Below are positions 7,840-16,249 of a stretch of DNA of 64,000 nt, in pieces. The stretch is from Alphaproteobacteria bacterium (lineage in GTDB: Bacteria; Pseudomonadota; Alphaproteobacteria; CACIAM-22H2): assembly GCA_016793165.1 (NCBI GenBank), contig JAEULA010000018.1, forward strand, positions 35,548-99,547. The letters run 5' to 3'. Below the pieces are notes generated by a model that saw only the letters and a program-made list of their open reading frames with translations, was not told the DNA's origin and searched no databases. How positions within the stretch are numbered: the first letter of the stretch is position 1; the number at the start of each line of letters is the position of its first letter. Both the position numbers and the translations under genes were made by a program.

Positions 7840-9124
7840 TCCGCCCGCGCGTTCCCGCCCCGCGGCGACCGGCGCGACCGCCGCCGCCGGCTGGCGTCGG
7901 CTGGTCCAGGTCGCCACCACGGCGCCCTACTGCTGGTACCTGTTGGGCCAGGCCGCCGACACGATCGGCCTGTGGATGCAGCGGCTCGCGCTGGGCTGGC
8001 TGGTCTGGGAGCTGACGCAGTCGACCGCCTGGCTCGGCGCGATCAGCTTCCTCAAGTTCGCGCCGACGATGGTGCTCGGACTGTTCGGCGGCGTGCTGGC
8101 CGACCGCCTCCCGCGCGGTCCGATCGTGCTCGCCAGCCAGGCCGTGGGCGTGTTCAAGGCCGTGATGGTCGCGCTGCTGATCGTGACCGGCACCATCAAC
8201 CTGCCGATCCTTGTCGCATTGACGCTGATGGTCGGCATCTCGGTCGGGCTGTCGCAGGCCGCGTCCAAGGCGGTCGTGAACGAGCTCGTGCCGCGCGCGG
8301 ACGTGCCCTCGGCGATCGCGCTGAACTCGGTCGTCTTCAACGTCTCGCAGCTGGTGGGCCCGGCGCTGGCCGGCGTCGTGCTGGTGTTCTTCGACACGGT
8401 GACCTGCTTCGTCGCGATCGCGGCGCTGTTCGCGGTCAACCTCGTCGTGTTCTGGAAGATCCTGCCCCACGTGTCGGCGCGGCCGCGCGGCGAGCCGCAG
8501 CCGGTGCTGCGCGCCATCGGCACGGCGCTGTCCTTCTGCGCCCGCCATCGCGGCATCGCGCCGCTTCTGATCCTGCACTTCGCCTTCACCTTCGCGGTGC
8601 GACCGCTGATCGACATGCTGCCGGCCTTCGCCGGCGGCGAGCTCAACGACGGCGTCGACGCCGTGTCGATGCTGACCAGCGCCGTGGGCCTCGGGGCGAT
8701 CGTCTCCGGCGTCTATCTCGCCGCGCGCCGGCCGGGGCCCGGCCTGCTCAACCTCGTGATGGCCTCGATGGTCGTGCTCGGCCTGGCGACCCTCGGCTTC
8801 GCGCTGTCGCCGACGCTCGCGATCGCCGCCGCGATGGCGGCGCTGATCGGCGGCGGCATGGCAGTGCGGGCGGCGGGCGTGCAGACGCTCGTCCAGCTCG
8901 CCGCCACCGAGGACATGCGCGGGCGCGTGCTCAGCCTCTACGGGCTCGGGCTGAACACCGGCGCGTCGCTGGGCGCCCTCGGTGTCGGTTTCCTCGCGGA
9001 GGCGATCGGCCTGCGCCCCGCCATCGCCACCGTCGCCATCGTCTCGCTGCTCGTGCTCGGTTTCGTGATGCTGCGCCGTCGCGCGATGGAAGCGGCCCTG
9101 GAAGCGAAGGAGATGCGATCGTGA
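7817..9124 (+). CDS. MFS transporter, EntS-like (MFS_3) family
   Basis: A 435-residue, 12-helix major facilitator. The N-terminal part (YLLGQAADTIGLWMQRLALGWLVWELTQS, then VLGLFGGVLADRLPRGPIVLASQ) has the form of the PF05977/EntS-type exporters, including the ADRLPR loop 2-3 motif. The N-half/C-half linker falls near PHVSARPRGEP. Members export siderophores, drugs or metabolites; the substrate here is unknown. The GTG start overlaps the FHA gene by 23 bases and its stop overlaps the next gene (GTGA), placing it in the middle of an operon. Confidence 0.85.
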   Translation: MSPVTTTDPPARSRPAATGATAAAGWRRLVQVATTAPYCWYLLGQAADTIGLWMQRLALGWLVWELTQSTAWLGAISFLKFAPTMVLGLFGGVLADRLPRGPIVLASQAVGVFKAVMVALLIVTGTINLPILVALTLMVGISVGLSQAASKAVVNELVPRADVPSAIALNSVVFNVSQLVGPALAGVVLVFFDTVTCFVAIAALFAVNLVVFWKILPHVSARPRGEPQPVLRAIGTALSFCARHRGIAPLLILHFAFTFAVRPLIDMLPAFAGGELNDGVDAVSMLTSAVGLGAIVSGVYLAARRPGPGLLNLVMASMVVLGLATLGFALSPTLAIAAAMAALIGGGMAVRAAGVQTLVQLAATEDMRGRVLSLYGLGLNTGASLGALGVGFLAEAIGLRPAIATVAIVSLLVLGFVMLRRRAMEAALEAKEMRS

Positions 9125-9858
9125 GCGACGACGTCCCGCCCATCGACTCGCCCGAGACCCTGCCCGGCTGGCACATGCCGTGGCCGAGCTTCGACGTCGA
9201 CTGGCGCAAGGCCGCGCTGGTCGTCGTCGACATGCAGAATTACGGCTGCAATCCCGACCTCGGCGTCGCGCGGATGCTGGCCCTGCGCTACCCGGAGATC
9301 GCCGCGTACTACGTCGCCCGCCTGACCGGCACGGTGATCCCGAACGCCCGGCGCCTGCTCGCCGCGTTCCGCGCCGCGCGCCGGCCCGTGGCGTTCACGC
9401 GCCACGGCCCGCTGCTGCCCGACGGCAGCGACATGATCGCGCGACGGCGGCGACGCGACGCGGAGTCGAGCACCTCGACCAACACGCCGGTGCTCTGGCA
9501 TCGCGGCACGCCCGAGCACGCGATCATCGACGCGCTGGCGCCAGGCGCGGACGAACTGGTGATCGACAAGAACACGTCGAGCGCCTTCAACTCGACCGGC
9601 ATCGAGTGGCTGCTGCGCAACCAGGGCATCGAGACGCTGGTCGTCGTCGGCATGGCGACCGACATGTGCGTCGAGTCGACGGCGCGCGACGCCGCCGATC
9701 GCGGCTTCAACGTCATCATCGTCGACGATGCCGCGGCGACGTTCTTCGCGCGCCACCACCGCGATGCGCTGAGCGGCTTCGCGCGCGTCTTCGGACAGGT
9801 CTGGACGACGCAGCGCGTGCTCGACGCGCTTGCCCGCGCGCCGCGCGGCGGCGCATGA
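9121..9858 (+). CDS. Isochorismatase-family cysteine hydrolase
   Basis: 245 residues, isochorismatase-like hydrolase fold. The Asp-Lys-Cys catalytic triad is present: Asp37 in VVDMQN, Lys150 in VIDKNTSSAF and Cys183 in ATDMCVEST; the preceding MAT corresponds to the cis-peptide position. The family includes nicotinamidases, N-carbamoyl amidases, ureidoacrylate amidohydrolase and isochorismatases, so an amide or vinyl-ether hydrolase is expected and no exact substrate can be given. GTG at 9121 lies in a GTGA overlap with the MFS gene, suggesting that substrate export or import and hydrolysis are coupled. Confidence 0.87.
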   Translation: MSDDVPPIDSPETLPGWHMPWPSFDVDWRKAALVVVDMQNYGCNPDLGVARMLALRYPEIAAYYVARLTGTVIPNARRLLAAFRAARRPVAFTRHGPLLPDGSDMIARRRRRDAESSTSTNTPVLWHRGTPEHAIIDALAPGADELVIDKNTSSAFNSTGIEWLLRNQGIETLVVVGMATDMCVESTARDAADRGFNVIIVDDAAATFFARHHRDALSGFARVFGQVWTTQRVLDALARAPRGGA

Positions 9859-9909
9859 TCCTCGACGCATAGGCGCTGCCGGATTGGCGCGCCGAGATTA
9901 GGGGGATCC

Positions 9910-10812
9910 ATGACCGATCGGCACGACTCCGACGCAGGCGCGCGTCGGGACTTCCTGAAGCTTTCCGGCGTCGGTGCGGCCGTCGCCGTCGGCGTCGCGG
10001 CCGCCGCGACCACCACGCTGAGCGCGCAGAAGGCCGCGGCCCAGGCGCCGGCCGCGAGCACGCTGCGCACCGTCCTCAACCGCGGCAAGCTGATCGTCGG
10101 CACCGGCTCGACGAACGCGCCGTGGCACTTCGAGGACGACAAGGGCCAACTCACGGGCATGGACATCGCGGTCGCGCGGATCCTCGCCCGCGGCCTGTTC
10201 GACGACCCGACCAAGGTCGAGTTCGTGAAGCAGGAGCCGGCGGCGCGCATCCCGAACATCACAACCGGGAAGGTCGACATCGTCGTGCAGTTCATGACCG
10301 TGTCGCCGGCGCGCGCGCAGCTCGTGAACTTCTCGCGACCCTATTACGTCGAGGGCGTCGCGCTGCTGACCTCGTCCAAGGGCAAGCTCAAGACCCACAA
10401 GGAGCTGCTCGACGCCGGCCGCAACGCGCGCGCCTCGGTGCTGCAGAACGTCGACGCCGACCAGCTGGTGAAGAAGGCGCTGCCCAACGCCACGGTGCTG
10501 CAGCTCGACACCCAGGCCAACGCCATCCAGGCGCTGGATTCCGGCCGCGCCGACGCCGCGGTGGTCGACCTGTCGACGGTCGGCTGGCTGGTGAAGCGCA
10601 ATCCGGACAAGTACCTGGACTCGGGCTTCCACTACGAGACGCAGCTCTATTCCTGCGCGATGCGCCAGGGCGATCTCGACTGGCTGCGCTGGGTCGACAC
10701 CTGCCTGAACGTCAACATGCACGGCCACCAGACCGACCTCTACGACAAGGCCTTCGAGGAGTTCTTCGGCACGCAGCCGCCGCGCCGCGTGCCCGGCTTC
10801 CCGGTGATCTGA
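9910..10812 (+). CDS. Amino-acid ABC transporter substrate-binding protein (family 3)
   Basis: A 300-residue periplasmic binding protein with a Tat signal (RRDFLK at residues 12-17, then a hydrophobic stretch to about 40). The mature part has the family-3 (SBP_bac_3) pattern: TVLNRGKLIVGTGSTNAPWHFEDDKGQLTGMDIAVARILA, then FVKQEPAARIPNITTGKVDIVVQFMTVSPARAQLVNFSRPYY. The two blocks form the two lobes. GGGGGATCC precedes the ATG. Two permeases and an ATPase follow, so this is the ligand receptor of a polar amino-acid-type importer. The ligand is probably an amino acid or related zwitterion. Confidence 0.9.
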   Translation: MTDRHDSDAGARRDFLKLSGVGAAVAVGVAAAATTTLSAQKAAAQAPAASTLRTVLNRGKLIVGTGSTNAPWHFEDDKGQLTGMDIAVARILARGLFDDPTKVEFVKQEPAARIPNITTGKVDIVVQFMTVSPARAQLVNFSRPYYVEGVALLTSSKGKLKTHKELLDAGRNARASVLQNVDADQLVKKALPNATVLQLDTQANAIQALDSGRADAAVVDLSTVGWLVKRNPDKYLDSGFHYETQLYSCAMRQGDLDWLRWVDTCLNVNMHGHQTDLYDKAFEEFFGTQPPRRVPGFPVI

Positions 10813-10831
10813 AGGCGCGCGACCCTTCCCC

Positions 10832-10939
10832 CGGCGCCGCCTGCGCGGCGCCTGTCTCCCCGTTCGAGGGACGACGGTCGGCGGAGCGCTTCCACGACCG
10901 TCACCCCGGCACGGGGGGACAGGCCGCGCGCCGGCGCCG
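10832..10939. repeat. Long interrupted palindrome at a binding-protein/permease junction
   Basis: Outer arms at about 10832-10861 and 10913-10939 match as inverted copies with a few mismatches (CGGCGCCG at the ends, CGCCTGTCTCCCC against GGGGGGACAGGC), with a smaller inner pair ACGGTCG/CGACCGT. It fills most of the 157-base gap between the binding-protein stop and the permease start. A role as an mRNA 3'-end stabiliser or attenuator is inferred from this position. Confidence 0.6.
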
Positions 10940-10969
10940 CCGGGCGCAGGGCCGCAACGGCACCGTCGC

Positions 10970-11641
10970 GTGGAATACCACCTCAACTTCAACTTCGTCT
11001 GGAAGTACGCCGACAAGCTCTGGTGGGGCTTGGCGCTGTCGATCCAGCTCGCCTTCGTCTCGATCCTGATCGGCTGCGTGATCGGGCTCGCGCTGGCGCT
11101 TGCCTATTCCGGCGGCAACCCGTGGATCCGCCGCGCGGTCACGGCATATGTCGAGTTCGTCCGCAACGTGCCGCTGCTGCTGCTGATCTATCTCGTCTTC
11201 TACGGCATCCCGTCGGCGGGCGGCTTCGCCTACGACGCCACCGAGAGCTTCGTGGCGACGCTGTCGCTCTATTCCGGCGCGTATCTCGTCGAGGTGTTCC
11301 GCGCCGGGCTCGACGCCGTGCCCAAGGGGGTGATCGATGCCGGCAAGGCGATCGGCCTGACGCCGTGGCAGCGCTTCGTCAGCGTCCGCCTGCCGATCAT
11401 GCTGCGCATCGTGCTTCCGTCGCTGTCGAACGCCTTCATCTCGCTGTTCAAGGACACCTCGCTCGCCTCGGTGATCGCGGTGCCCGAACTCACCTACGGC
11501 GCCAACTGGATCAAGACCAACACATTCCGCCAGGTCGAGGTGTGGCTGGTCGTGTGGCCGATGTATCTGGCGACCGGCTACCTGATCCTCGCCGCGCTGC
11601 GACAGCTCGAGCGGCGCTTCTCGCTGAGCCGCCGGCGATGA
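10970..11641 (+). CDS. Amino-acid ABC transporter permease (HisM/GlnP type), first subunit
   Basis: 223 residues with about five membrane helices. The start of the HEQRo-type permease domain is seen in WGLALSIQLAFVSILIGCVIGLALALAY, followed by YVEFVRNVPLLLLIYLVFYGIPS, a classic polar-amino-acid permease segment. The EAA loop that contacts the ATPase is near GVIDAGKAIGLTPWQRFVSVRLP. A GTG start is the only reasonable choice; it lies just after the palindrome. The stop overlaps the second permease (ATGA). Confidence 0.9.
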   Translation: MEYHLNFNFVWKYADKLWWGLALSIQLAFVSILIGCVIGLALALAYSGGNPWIRRAVTAYVEFVRNVPLLLLIYLVFYGIPSAGGFAYDATESFVATLSLYSGAYLVEVFRAGLDAVPKGVIDAGKAIGLTPWQRFVSVRLPIMLRIVLPSLSNAFISLFKDTSLASVIAVPELTYGANWIKTNTFRQVEVWLVVWPMYLATGYLILAALRQLERRFSLSRRR

Positions 11642-12288
11642 TCGACTTCACGCTGCGCACCCTGCCCTTCCTGTGGGAGGGACTGCTGATCACGCTGTGG
11701 GTCTCGGCGCTGGTCGTCGCGGCCTCGCTGGTCGCAGGCGTGCTCATCGGCATCGGCTTCGCCTACGGGCCGCTCTGGCTGCGCTTCCTGCTGCGCGTCT
11801 ATTCCGACGTGCTGCGCGGGACGCCGCTGCTCGTGCTGATCTTCTGCGTCTACTACCTCCTGCCCTTCGCCGGCGTGAACCTCCAGCCCTTCCCCGCCGC
11901 GGTGATCGCGCTGGCGGCGTTCAAGTCGGCGCATGTCGGCGAGATCGCGCGCGGCGCAATCCAGTCGATCCATGCCGGCCAGACGGACGCCGGCAAGGCG
12001 ATCGGCCTGACCTTCGCGCAGCGCCTGGCCTATGTGATCCTGCCGCAGGCGGTGCGCCGCTTCCTGCCGCCCTGGGTCAACTCGGTCACGGACGCGGTGA
12101 AGGGCTCGTCGCTCGTCTCGCTGGTCGGCATCGTCGACCTGATGCTCGCATCCCAGCAGGTGATCGGGCGCACCTACGAGCCGATGCCGGTCTACGTCCT
12201 GGCGGCGTTCATGTACTTCGTCATCAACTACAGCCTCAGCGTCGCGAGCCGCCGGCTCGAGACGCGCTACGCCTACATCCGCGAGTGA
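11638..12288 (+). CDS. Amino-acid ABC transporter permease, second subunit
   Basis: 216 residues, paralogous to the preceding permease, beginning FTLRTLPFLWEGLLITLWVSALVVAASL. The signature YSDVLRGTPLLVLIFCVYYLLPFAG is the conserved helix-loop of polar amino-acid permeases, and IHAGQTDAGKAIGLTFAQRLAYVILPQAVRRFLPP is the EAA coupling loop. The ATG is in an ATGA overlap with the first permease. The two form a heterodimeric channel. The ATPase gene begins five bases after its stop. Confidence 0.9.
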   Translation: MIDFTLRTLPFLWEGLLITLWVSALVVAASLVAGVLIGIGFAYGPLWLRFLLRVYSDVLRGTPLLVLIFCVYYLLPFAGVNLQPFPAAVIALAAFKSAHVGEIARGAIQSIHAGQTDAGKAIGLTFAQRLAYVILPQAVRRFLPPWVNSVTDAVKGSSLVSLVGIVDLMLASQQVIGRTYEPMPVYVLAAFMYFVINYSLSVASRRLETRYAYIRE

Positions 12289-12292
12289 GAGC

Positions 12293-13060
12293 ATGAGCGA
12301 CGCGCTGGTCCGCATCCGCGGCCTGAAGAAGTCCTTCGGCACGACCCGCGTGCTCGACGGCGTCGACCTGGACGTCGCCAAGGGCGAGGCCGTCGTCGTC
12401 ATCGGCCCCTCGGGCAGCGGCAAGACGACCCTGCTTCGCTGCATCAACCTGCTGGAGACCTACGACGAGGGCTCGATCCAGGTCGACGGCGTCGAGGTCG
12501 GCTACGACGAGGGCCGTCGGCGGCGCGGCGAGTCGGCGCTGGCGAGGATCCGTGCCGACATCGGCATGGTCTTCCAGCTGTTCAACCTGTTCCCGCACCT
12601 GACCGCGCTCGAGAACGTGACGCTCGGCCTGACCAAGGTGCGCGGCCTGGCCAAGGCAGAGGCGAAGGCGCGCGCCGAGCACTGGCTCGCGCGCGTCGGC
12701 CTGGCCGACAAGATGCGCAACCTGCCGAGCCAGCTCTCGGGCGGCCAGCAGCAGCGCGTCGGCATCGCGCGCGCCGTGGCGATGGAGCCGAAGGTGCTGC
12801 TGCTCGACGAGATCACCTCCGCGCTGGATCCCGAGCTGGTCGGCGAGGTGCTGACCGCCGTGCAGCAGCTGGCACGCGACGGCATGACGATGATCGTCGT
12901 CACCCACGAGATGACCTTCGCCCGCGACGTCGGCTCGCGCGTCGTGTTCATGGATGCGGCGAAGGTCGTCGTCGACGGCAGCCCGCGCGAAGTGCTCGTC
13001 AACCCGAGCCACGAGCGCCTGAAGTCGTTCCTCTCGCGCATCGAAATGAAGCACCACTGA
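12293..13060 (+). CDS. Amino-acid ABC transporter ATP-binding protein (GlnQ/HisP type)
   Basis: 255 residues, cytoplasmic ATPase of the importer. Walker A GPSGSGKT is at 38-45, the Q-loop glutamine near 95 ([17 protein letters not shown]), the signature LSGGQQQ at 148-154, Walker B LLLDE at 169-173 and the switch histidine at 205 (THEM). The sequence [17 protein letters not shown] is typical for polar amino-acid ATPases. It has normal family length and all ATPase residues are intact. It closes the transporter block before the PLP enzyme gene. Confidence 0.93.
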   Translation: MSDALVRIRGLKKSFGTTRVLDGVDLDVAKGEAVVVIGPSGSGKTTLLRCINLLETYDEGSIQVDGVEVGYDEGRRRRGESALARIRADIGMVFQLFNLFPHLTALENVTLGLTKVRGLAKAEAKARAEHWLARVGLADKMRNLPSQLSGGQQQRVGIARAVAMEPKVLLLDEITSALDPELVGEVLTAVQQLARDGMTMIVVTHEMTFARDVGSRVVFMDAAKVVVDGSPREVLVNPSHERLKSFLSRIEMKHH

Positions 13061-13106
13061 CGCGGGGCGGGGCACGCCCGTCCGGCCACACCCGAGGTTC
13101 GAAGCG

Positions 13107-14309
13107 ATGACCACGCGTTCCGACATCCGCCAGCGCCTGGGCCTGCGGCCCGTGATCAACGTCTCCGGCACGATGACGCATCTCGGCGCGTCGATCGTCG
13201 TCCCCGAGGCGATCCGCGCCGCGAGCGACATCCTCCCGGAATGGGTCGAGATCAACGACCTGCACCGCAAGGCGAGCCGCGCCATCGCCGAGGCGACCGG
13301 CGCGGAGGCCGGCTTCGTCACCGCCTCGGCCGCCTCGGGAATCACGCTGGCGATCGCCGGGGCGATGACGGGCGCCGACCTCGCGCGTGTCGAGCAGCTC
13401 CCCGACGCCGCCGGCATGAAGGACGAGGTCGTGATCCAGATGGGCCACATGACCGGCTATGGCGCCGCGATCGAGCAGGGGATCCGGCTCGCCGGCGCCA
13501 GGGTGGTGCCGGTGGGCAACGTCACCGACGCGCGCAGCTACCAGCTCGCGCACAAGATCGGCGAGCGCACCGCAGCGGGCCTCTACGTCGTCTCCCACCA
13601 CACCGTGCAGTACGGCCAGATGCCTCTCGACGTCTTCGCCCGCGTCTGCCACGAGCGCGGCGTGCCGGTGATCGCCGACCTCGCCTCGGAATACGACCTG
13701 AAGGGCTTCCTCGCCGCCGGCGCCGACATCGCGATCTACAGCGCGCACAAGTTCCTGGGCGGGATGACCGCGGGCATCGTCGCGGGCCGCAAGGACCTGG
13801 TGCGCGCGACCTTCCTGCAGAACGGCGGCATCGGCCGCGGCATGAAGGTGGGCAAGGAGAGCATCGTGGCGACGATCGCCGCGCTCGAGGCCTGGGGTCG
13901 GCGAGACCACGCGGCGGTGCGGCGCACCGAGCACGGCCATCTCGATCTCTGGATGAGGCGCTTCGCCGCAATCCCGGGCATCAAGGCGACGATCATCCCC
14001 GATCCGACGCACAACCCGCTCGACCGGCTGATGCTCGAGGTCGATCCCGAGACGTCGCGCATCACGGCCTGGGACCTCGCCGACGCGCTGGCCGCGGGCG
14101 CGCCGCCGGTGATCGTGCGCGATCACGAGGTCGAGCAGGGTTTCTTCCAGCTCGACCCCTGCAACCTGCACCCCGGCGAGGCGGAGATCGTGGCCGATCG
14201 CGTCGTCGCCGAGCTCGACGCCGCGCGCAAGCGCAACGCGCCCTCCGGCCGCAGCGTCGCCGATCGCCGCGCCGCGCGCTTCGAGCGCCTGCTGCGCTGG
14301 CCGGATTGA
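13107..14309 (+). CDS. SelA/DgaE-like PLP-dependent enzyme (possible ammonia lyase)
   Basis: 400 residues with the fold-type I PLP pattern of the SelA-like/DgaE group: [18 protein letters not shown] at the N-terminus, [21 protein letters not shown] binding the cofactor phosphate, [15 protein letters not shown] before the lysine, and the Schiff-base lysine at 215 in [13 protein letters not shown]. DgaE is D-glucosaminate-6-phosphate ammonia-lyase; many homologues are misnamed selenium transferases. No selenocysteine genes are visible. Its position directly behind an amino-acid importer suggests that it deaminates or otherwise processes the imported amino compound. The exact substrate is unknown. 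Confidence 0.8.
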   Translation: MTTRSDIRQRLGLRPVINVSGTMTHLGASIVVPEAIRAASDILPEWVEINDLHRKASRAIAEATGAEAGFVTASAASGITLAIAGAMTGADLARVEQLPDAAGMKDEVVIQMGHMTGYGAAIEQGIRLAGARVVPVGNVTDARSYQLAHKIGERTAAGLYVVSHHTVQYGQMPLDVFARVCHERGVPVIADLASEYDLKGFLAAGADIAIYSAHKFLGGMTAGIVAGRKDLVRATFLQNGGIGRGMKVGKESIVATIAALEAWGRRDHAAVRRTEHGHLDLWMRRFAAIPGIKATIIPDPTHNPLDRLMLEVDPETSRITAWDLADALAAGAPPVIVRDHEVEQGFFQLDPCNLHPGEAEIVADRVVAELDAARKRNAPSGRSVADRRAARFERLLRWPD

Positions 14310-14329
14310 TGCCGGCCCCTTGAAACGAA

Positions 14330-14351
14330 ACGGGGGCCCGCAGGCCCCCGT
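14330..14351. terminator. Bidirectional rho-independent-type terminator
   Basis: A perfect 8-bp stem CGGGGGCC (14331-14338) and GGCCCCCG (14343-14350), extended by an outer A-T pair, has the loop CGCA. On the minus strand it is followed by TTTCGTTTC, a broken T-tract. It lies between convergent genes, 20 bases past the PLP enzyme stop and 25 bases past the sorted-protein stop. Confidence 0.75.
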
Positions 14352-14375
14352 CCGATCATGCGATCGAGATCGCGG

Positions 14376-15140
14376 TCAGCGGCTGCGACGGCGCAGGCCG
14401 GCCAACGCGAGGAGTCCCGAGCCGAACAGCAGCGCGGTCGCGGGAACCGGAACCGGCGTGTCGCTCGGACCAGCCACGCGGTCGAGCATGCGTCCCAGAA
14501 CCTCTTCCCATTCCGCCGGCGTCGGGGATTCGAACCAGTCGAACGCGAGCCACGCGACATAACCGGCACCGAAGGGAACGAAGAACGCGGCCGTCGACGT
14601 TCCGTCGTCGTAGACGCTGACGGCGCCAGCCGGCAGGGAGGCCAGATCGAACGTCTCTGTCGCATCCGCGTAGGGCAGCGAGGCCGGCCCGCCGAGGAAC
14701 TGGGCGCCGGCGCCGGCGTTGAGCGCCAAGGGGCCGGACGTCGTACCGCCGGCGATCGAATAGCCGAACACGTCGTTCAACACGCCCTGGCTCTCGCCGC
14801 CCGACCGATCGAACATGAGCAGGGCGCCGCCGCCGCTGACATAGCTCGAGATCGAGGTGCGTGCCCCGGCGTCGAGATCCGGATGAAGGGGATTGTTGTC
14901 GAGTTCCGGGATGATCAGCGCCGACTTGCCCGCCGTCGCCGCCGTCCAATCGGCCGCTGCGATCCCCGAGAAGCTGGACGTCGTATGGCCCAGATTGCCG
15001 AGGGACGTCGCGAGCAGCGCCGACTCCCGCGTCGGGTCCGTGTAGGTCCCGTTGTCGAAGAACGCGAGGGGAAGCGCATGGCTACCGGCACTGGCCAGGG
15101 ACATGAGCGATATCGCCGCCGCGGCCATCAGCTTCTTCAT
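14376..15140 (-). CDS. PEP-CTERM-type sorted surface protein
   Basis: 254 residues. The N-terminal signal peptide begins MKKLMAAAAISLMSLASAGSHA. The C-terminus VPVPATALLFGSGLLALAGL followed by RRRSR is a tripartite sorting signal of the PEP-CTERM/VPLPA type: a VPxPA motif, a membrane helix and an arginine cluster, which an exosortase would recognise and cleave. No exosortase is in the window. The central part (SALIIPELDNN, then ISSYVSGGGALLMFD) looks like a flavodoxin or class I amidotransferase-like fold of the ThuA kind; that is tentative. GAGGGGG before the ATG supports the start. It likely ends up in the outer membrane or extracellular matrix. Confidence 0.82.
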   Translation of the reverse strand: MKKLMAAAAISLMSLASAGSHALPLAFFDNGTYTDPTRESALLATSLGNLGHTTSSFSGIAAADWTAATAGKSALIIPELDNNPLHPDLDAGARTSISSYVSGGGALLMFDRSGGESQGVLNDVFGYSIAGGTTSGPLALNAGAGAQFLGGPASLPYADATETFDLASLPAGAVSVYDDGTSTAAFFVPFGAGYVAWLAFDWFESPTPAEWEEVLGRMLDRVAGPSDTPVPVPATALLFGSGLLALAGLRRRSR

Positions 15141-15245
15141 TGGTAGCCCCCTCGAGCTTCTTGATTGCGATTAACCTAGACGTGTTAAGCAATTCGCGGG
15201 CCACGATCACGATCGTTGAATAATTTGGTAAATATACTGGGGCAG
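15141..15245 (-). promoter_or_regulatory. AT-rich control region upstream of the PEP-CTERM-type gene
   Basis: This stretch is much richer in A+T than its surroundings. It holds two inverted repeats: TTAAC/GTTAA (15171-15175 and 15184-15188) and ACGATC-AC-GATCGT (15203-15216), plus TATATT-like sequence near 15230-15236. A promoter with an operator is likely for the minus-strand gene, but I cannot place the -35 and -10 boxes with confidence. Confidence 0.4.
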
Positions 15246-15353
15246 AGTGGGGTCACGCCCCCGATTGTCAATCATTCCGACACCTCCGGAGGGCCAAGGG
15301 CCAAGTCTTTGCGGGTGCGCCCGTCCCGTCGGGATTGAAAATCCGCCAAGCCG

Positions 15354-15863
15354 TCATCCCTTCGGACAGGGCTGGCCGCGGCTCTGCTCGAAGGCCGTCT
15401 CGCCGCCGCGCACGGTCTCCTTCCAGACGATCTCACCCTTCTCGGCATCGACCAGGAGGTCCGCGCCGAGCACGCGGCCCCACCAGACGCGCACGAGCAC
15501 GAGCTTCTCGTTGACCCAGATCGCGTAGGCGGTGGCGTTGCCGTGATTGCGGAGTTCGACGATCACCGCCTCCGGCCGCTCCGCCTCGATCACGATGCGC
15601 GTGTTCCACGGCGGCGGCGCCGTGAAGTCGGGATCGACCTGGCGCAGGCGATAGGCGCCGTTGGGCGAGGGATTCCACTTCGCGCCGTCGGGCTCCTTCT
15701 CGGCCGCGCGCACGATCACCGCGCGCTCGCCCGGCTGCTCACTCCACGGTCCATGCACGATCCGCGGCGCCGTCCAGCACGCAGGGGGCGTGTGGTACTG
15801 CTGCGCCGCCGCCGTGGACGCCAGCAGCGCGAAGGCGCAGGCCAAGCCGAAAACTTGCTTCAT
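15354..15863 (-). CDS. Small secreted protein of unknown function
   Basis: 169 residues with a clear signal peptide (MKQVFGLACAFALLASTAAAQQ). The mature part contains TPPACWTAPRIVHGPWSEQPGERAVIV, a central WNTRIVIEAERPEAVIVELRNHGNATAYAIWVNEKLVLVRVWWGRVLGADLLVDAEKG, and a C-terminal cysteine in GQPCPKG that could pair with the one in PPACW. The end looks like a small beta-sandwich in which LLVDAEKGEIVWKETV recalls a PepSY- or WD-like strand pair, but I do not recognise the family. The ATG at 15863 was chosen for the signal peptide. Confidence 0.7.
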   Translation of the reverse strand: MKQVFGLACAFALLASTAAAQQYHTPPACWTAPRIVHGPWSEQPGERAVIVRAAEKEPDGAKWNPSPNGAYRLRQVDPDFTAPPPWNTRIVIEAERPEAVIVELRNHGNATAYAIWVNEKLVLVRVWWGRVLGADLLVDAEKGEIVWKETVRGGETAFEQSRGQPCPKG

Positions 15864-16249
15864 GACGCGTTCTCCATGACACCGGGCGGACAATAGGGGC
15901 ACGCCCCTGCGGCGCAAGCGTGGCAATGGCGATACCGCCACCTGGGCGCGCAAGGCTCTCCGAAGACCCGGTGCCCGCCGAGCGCGCGATGTCGTCGCCT
16001 CGCCGCGCGACGTCCGAGCGGCGAGCGGCGAGCGGCGAGCGGCGAGCGGCGAGCGGCGAGCGGCGAGCGGCGAGCGGCAGGCCGACGTCGCGACCGACCG
16101 CGAGTCAAGGCCAACGCCGCCAAGGCCGCGCGAGCAGGGGTCGAGGCTCAGGACACCGGGAAGGACTCGTCAGGTCGATCCGATTCATGGACACTGACCG
16201 GCCCCATCGGGCTCGAAGCCCCGGGCATGCGACGAACGGGAGGAAACGA
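15864..16249. other. Intergenic region between divergent genes, upstream of the Opp-type operon
   Basis: About 390 bases with no gene I can support, between a minus-strand secreted protein and the plus-strand importer operon. It holds the 7-base tandem repeat described separately and should contain both promoters. GGGAGGAAACG just before 16250 is the ribosome site of the binding-protein gene. Confidence 0.5.
16016..16078. repeat. Heptanucleotide tandem repeat (GCGAGCG, about 8.7 copies)
   Basis: Eight perfect consecutive copies of GCGAGCG occupy 16021-16076, with a partial copy before (GAGCG) and after. The unit length is not a multiple of three. It lies in a non-coding spacer about 170 bases upstream of the Opp-type binding-protein start and 150 bases upstream of the minus-strand secreted protein start. 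Such repeats change copy number by slippage. Confidence 0.9.

Noticed and set aside
13107..14309. Selenocysteine synthase (SelA) proper
   Set aside because: No SelB, SelD or tRNA-Sec features are visible and the neighbour is an amino-acid importer; the DgaE-like group fits better.
16016..16078. CRISPR array
   Set aside because: The unit is only seven bases and has no spacers; it is a simple tandem repeat.
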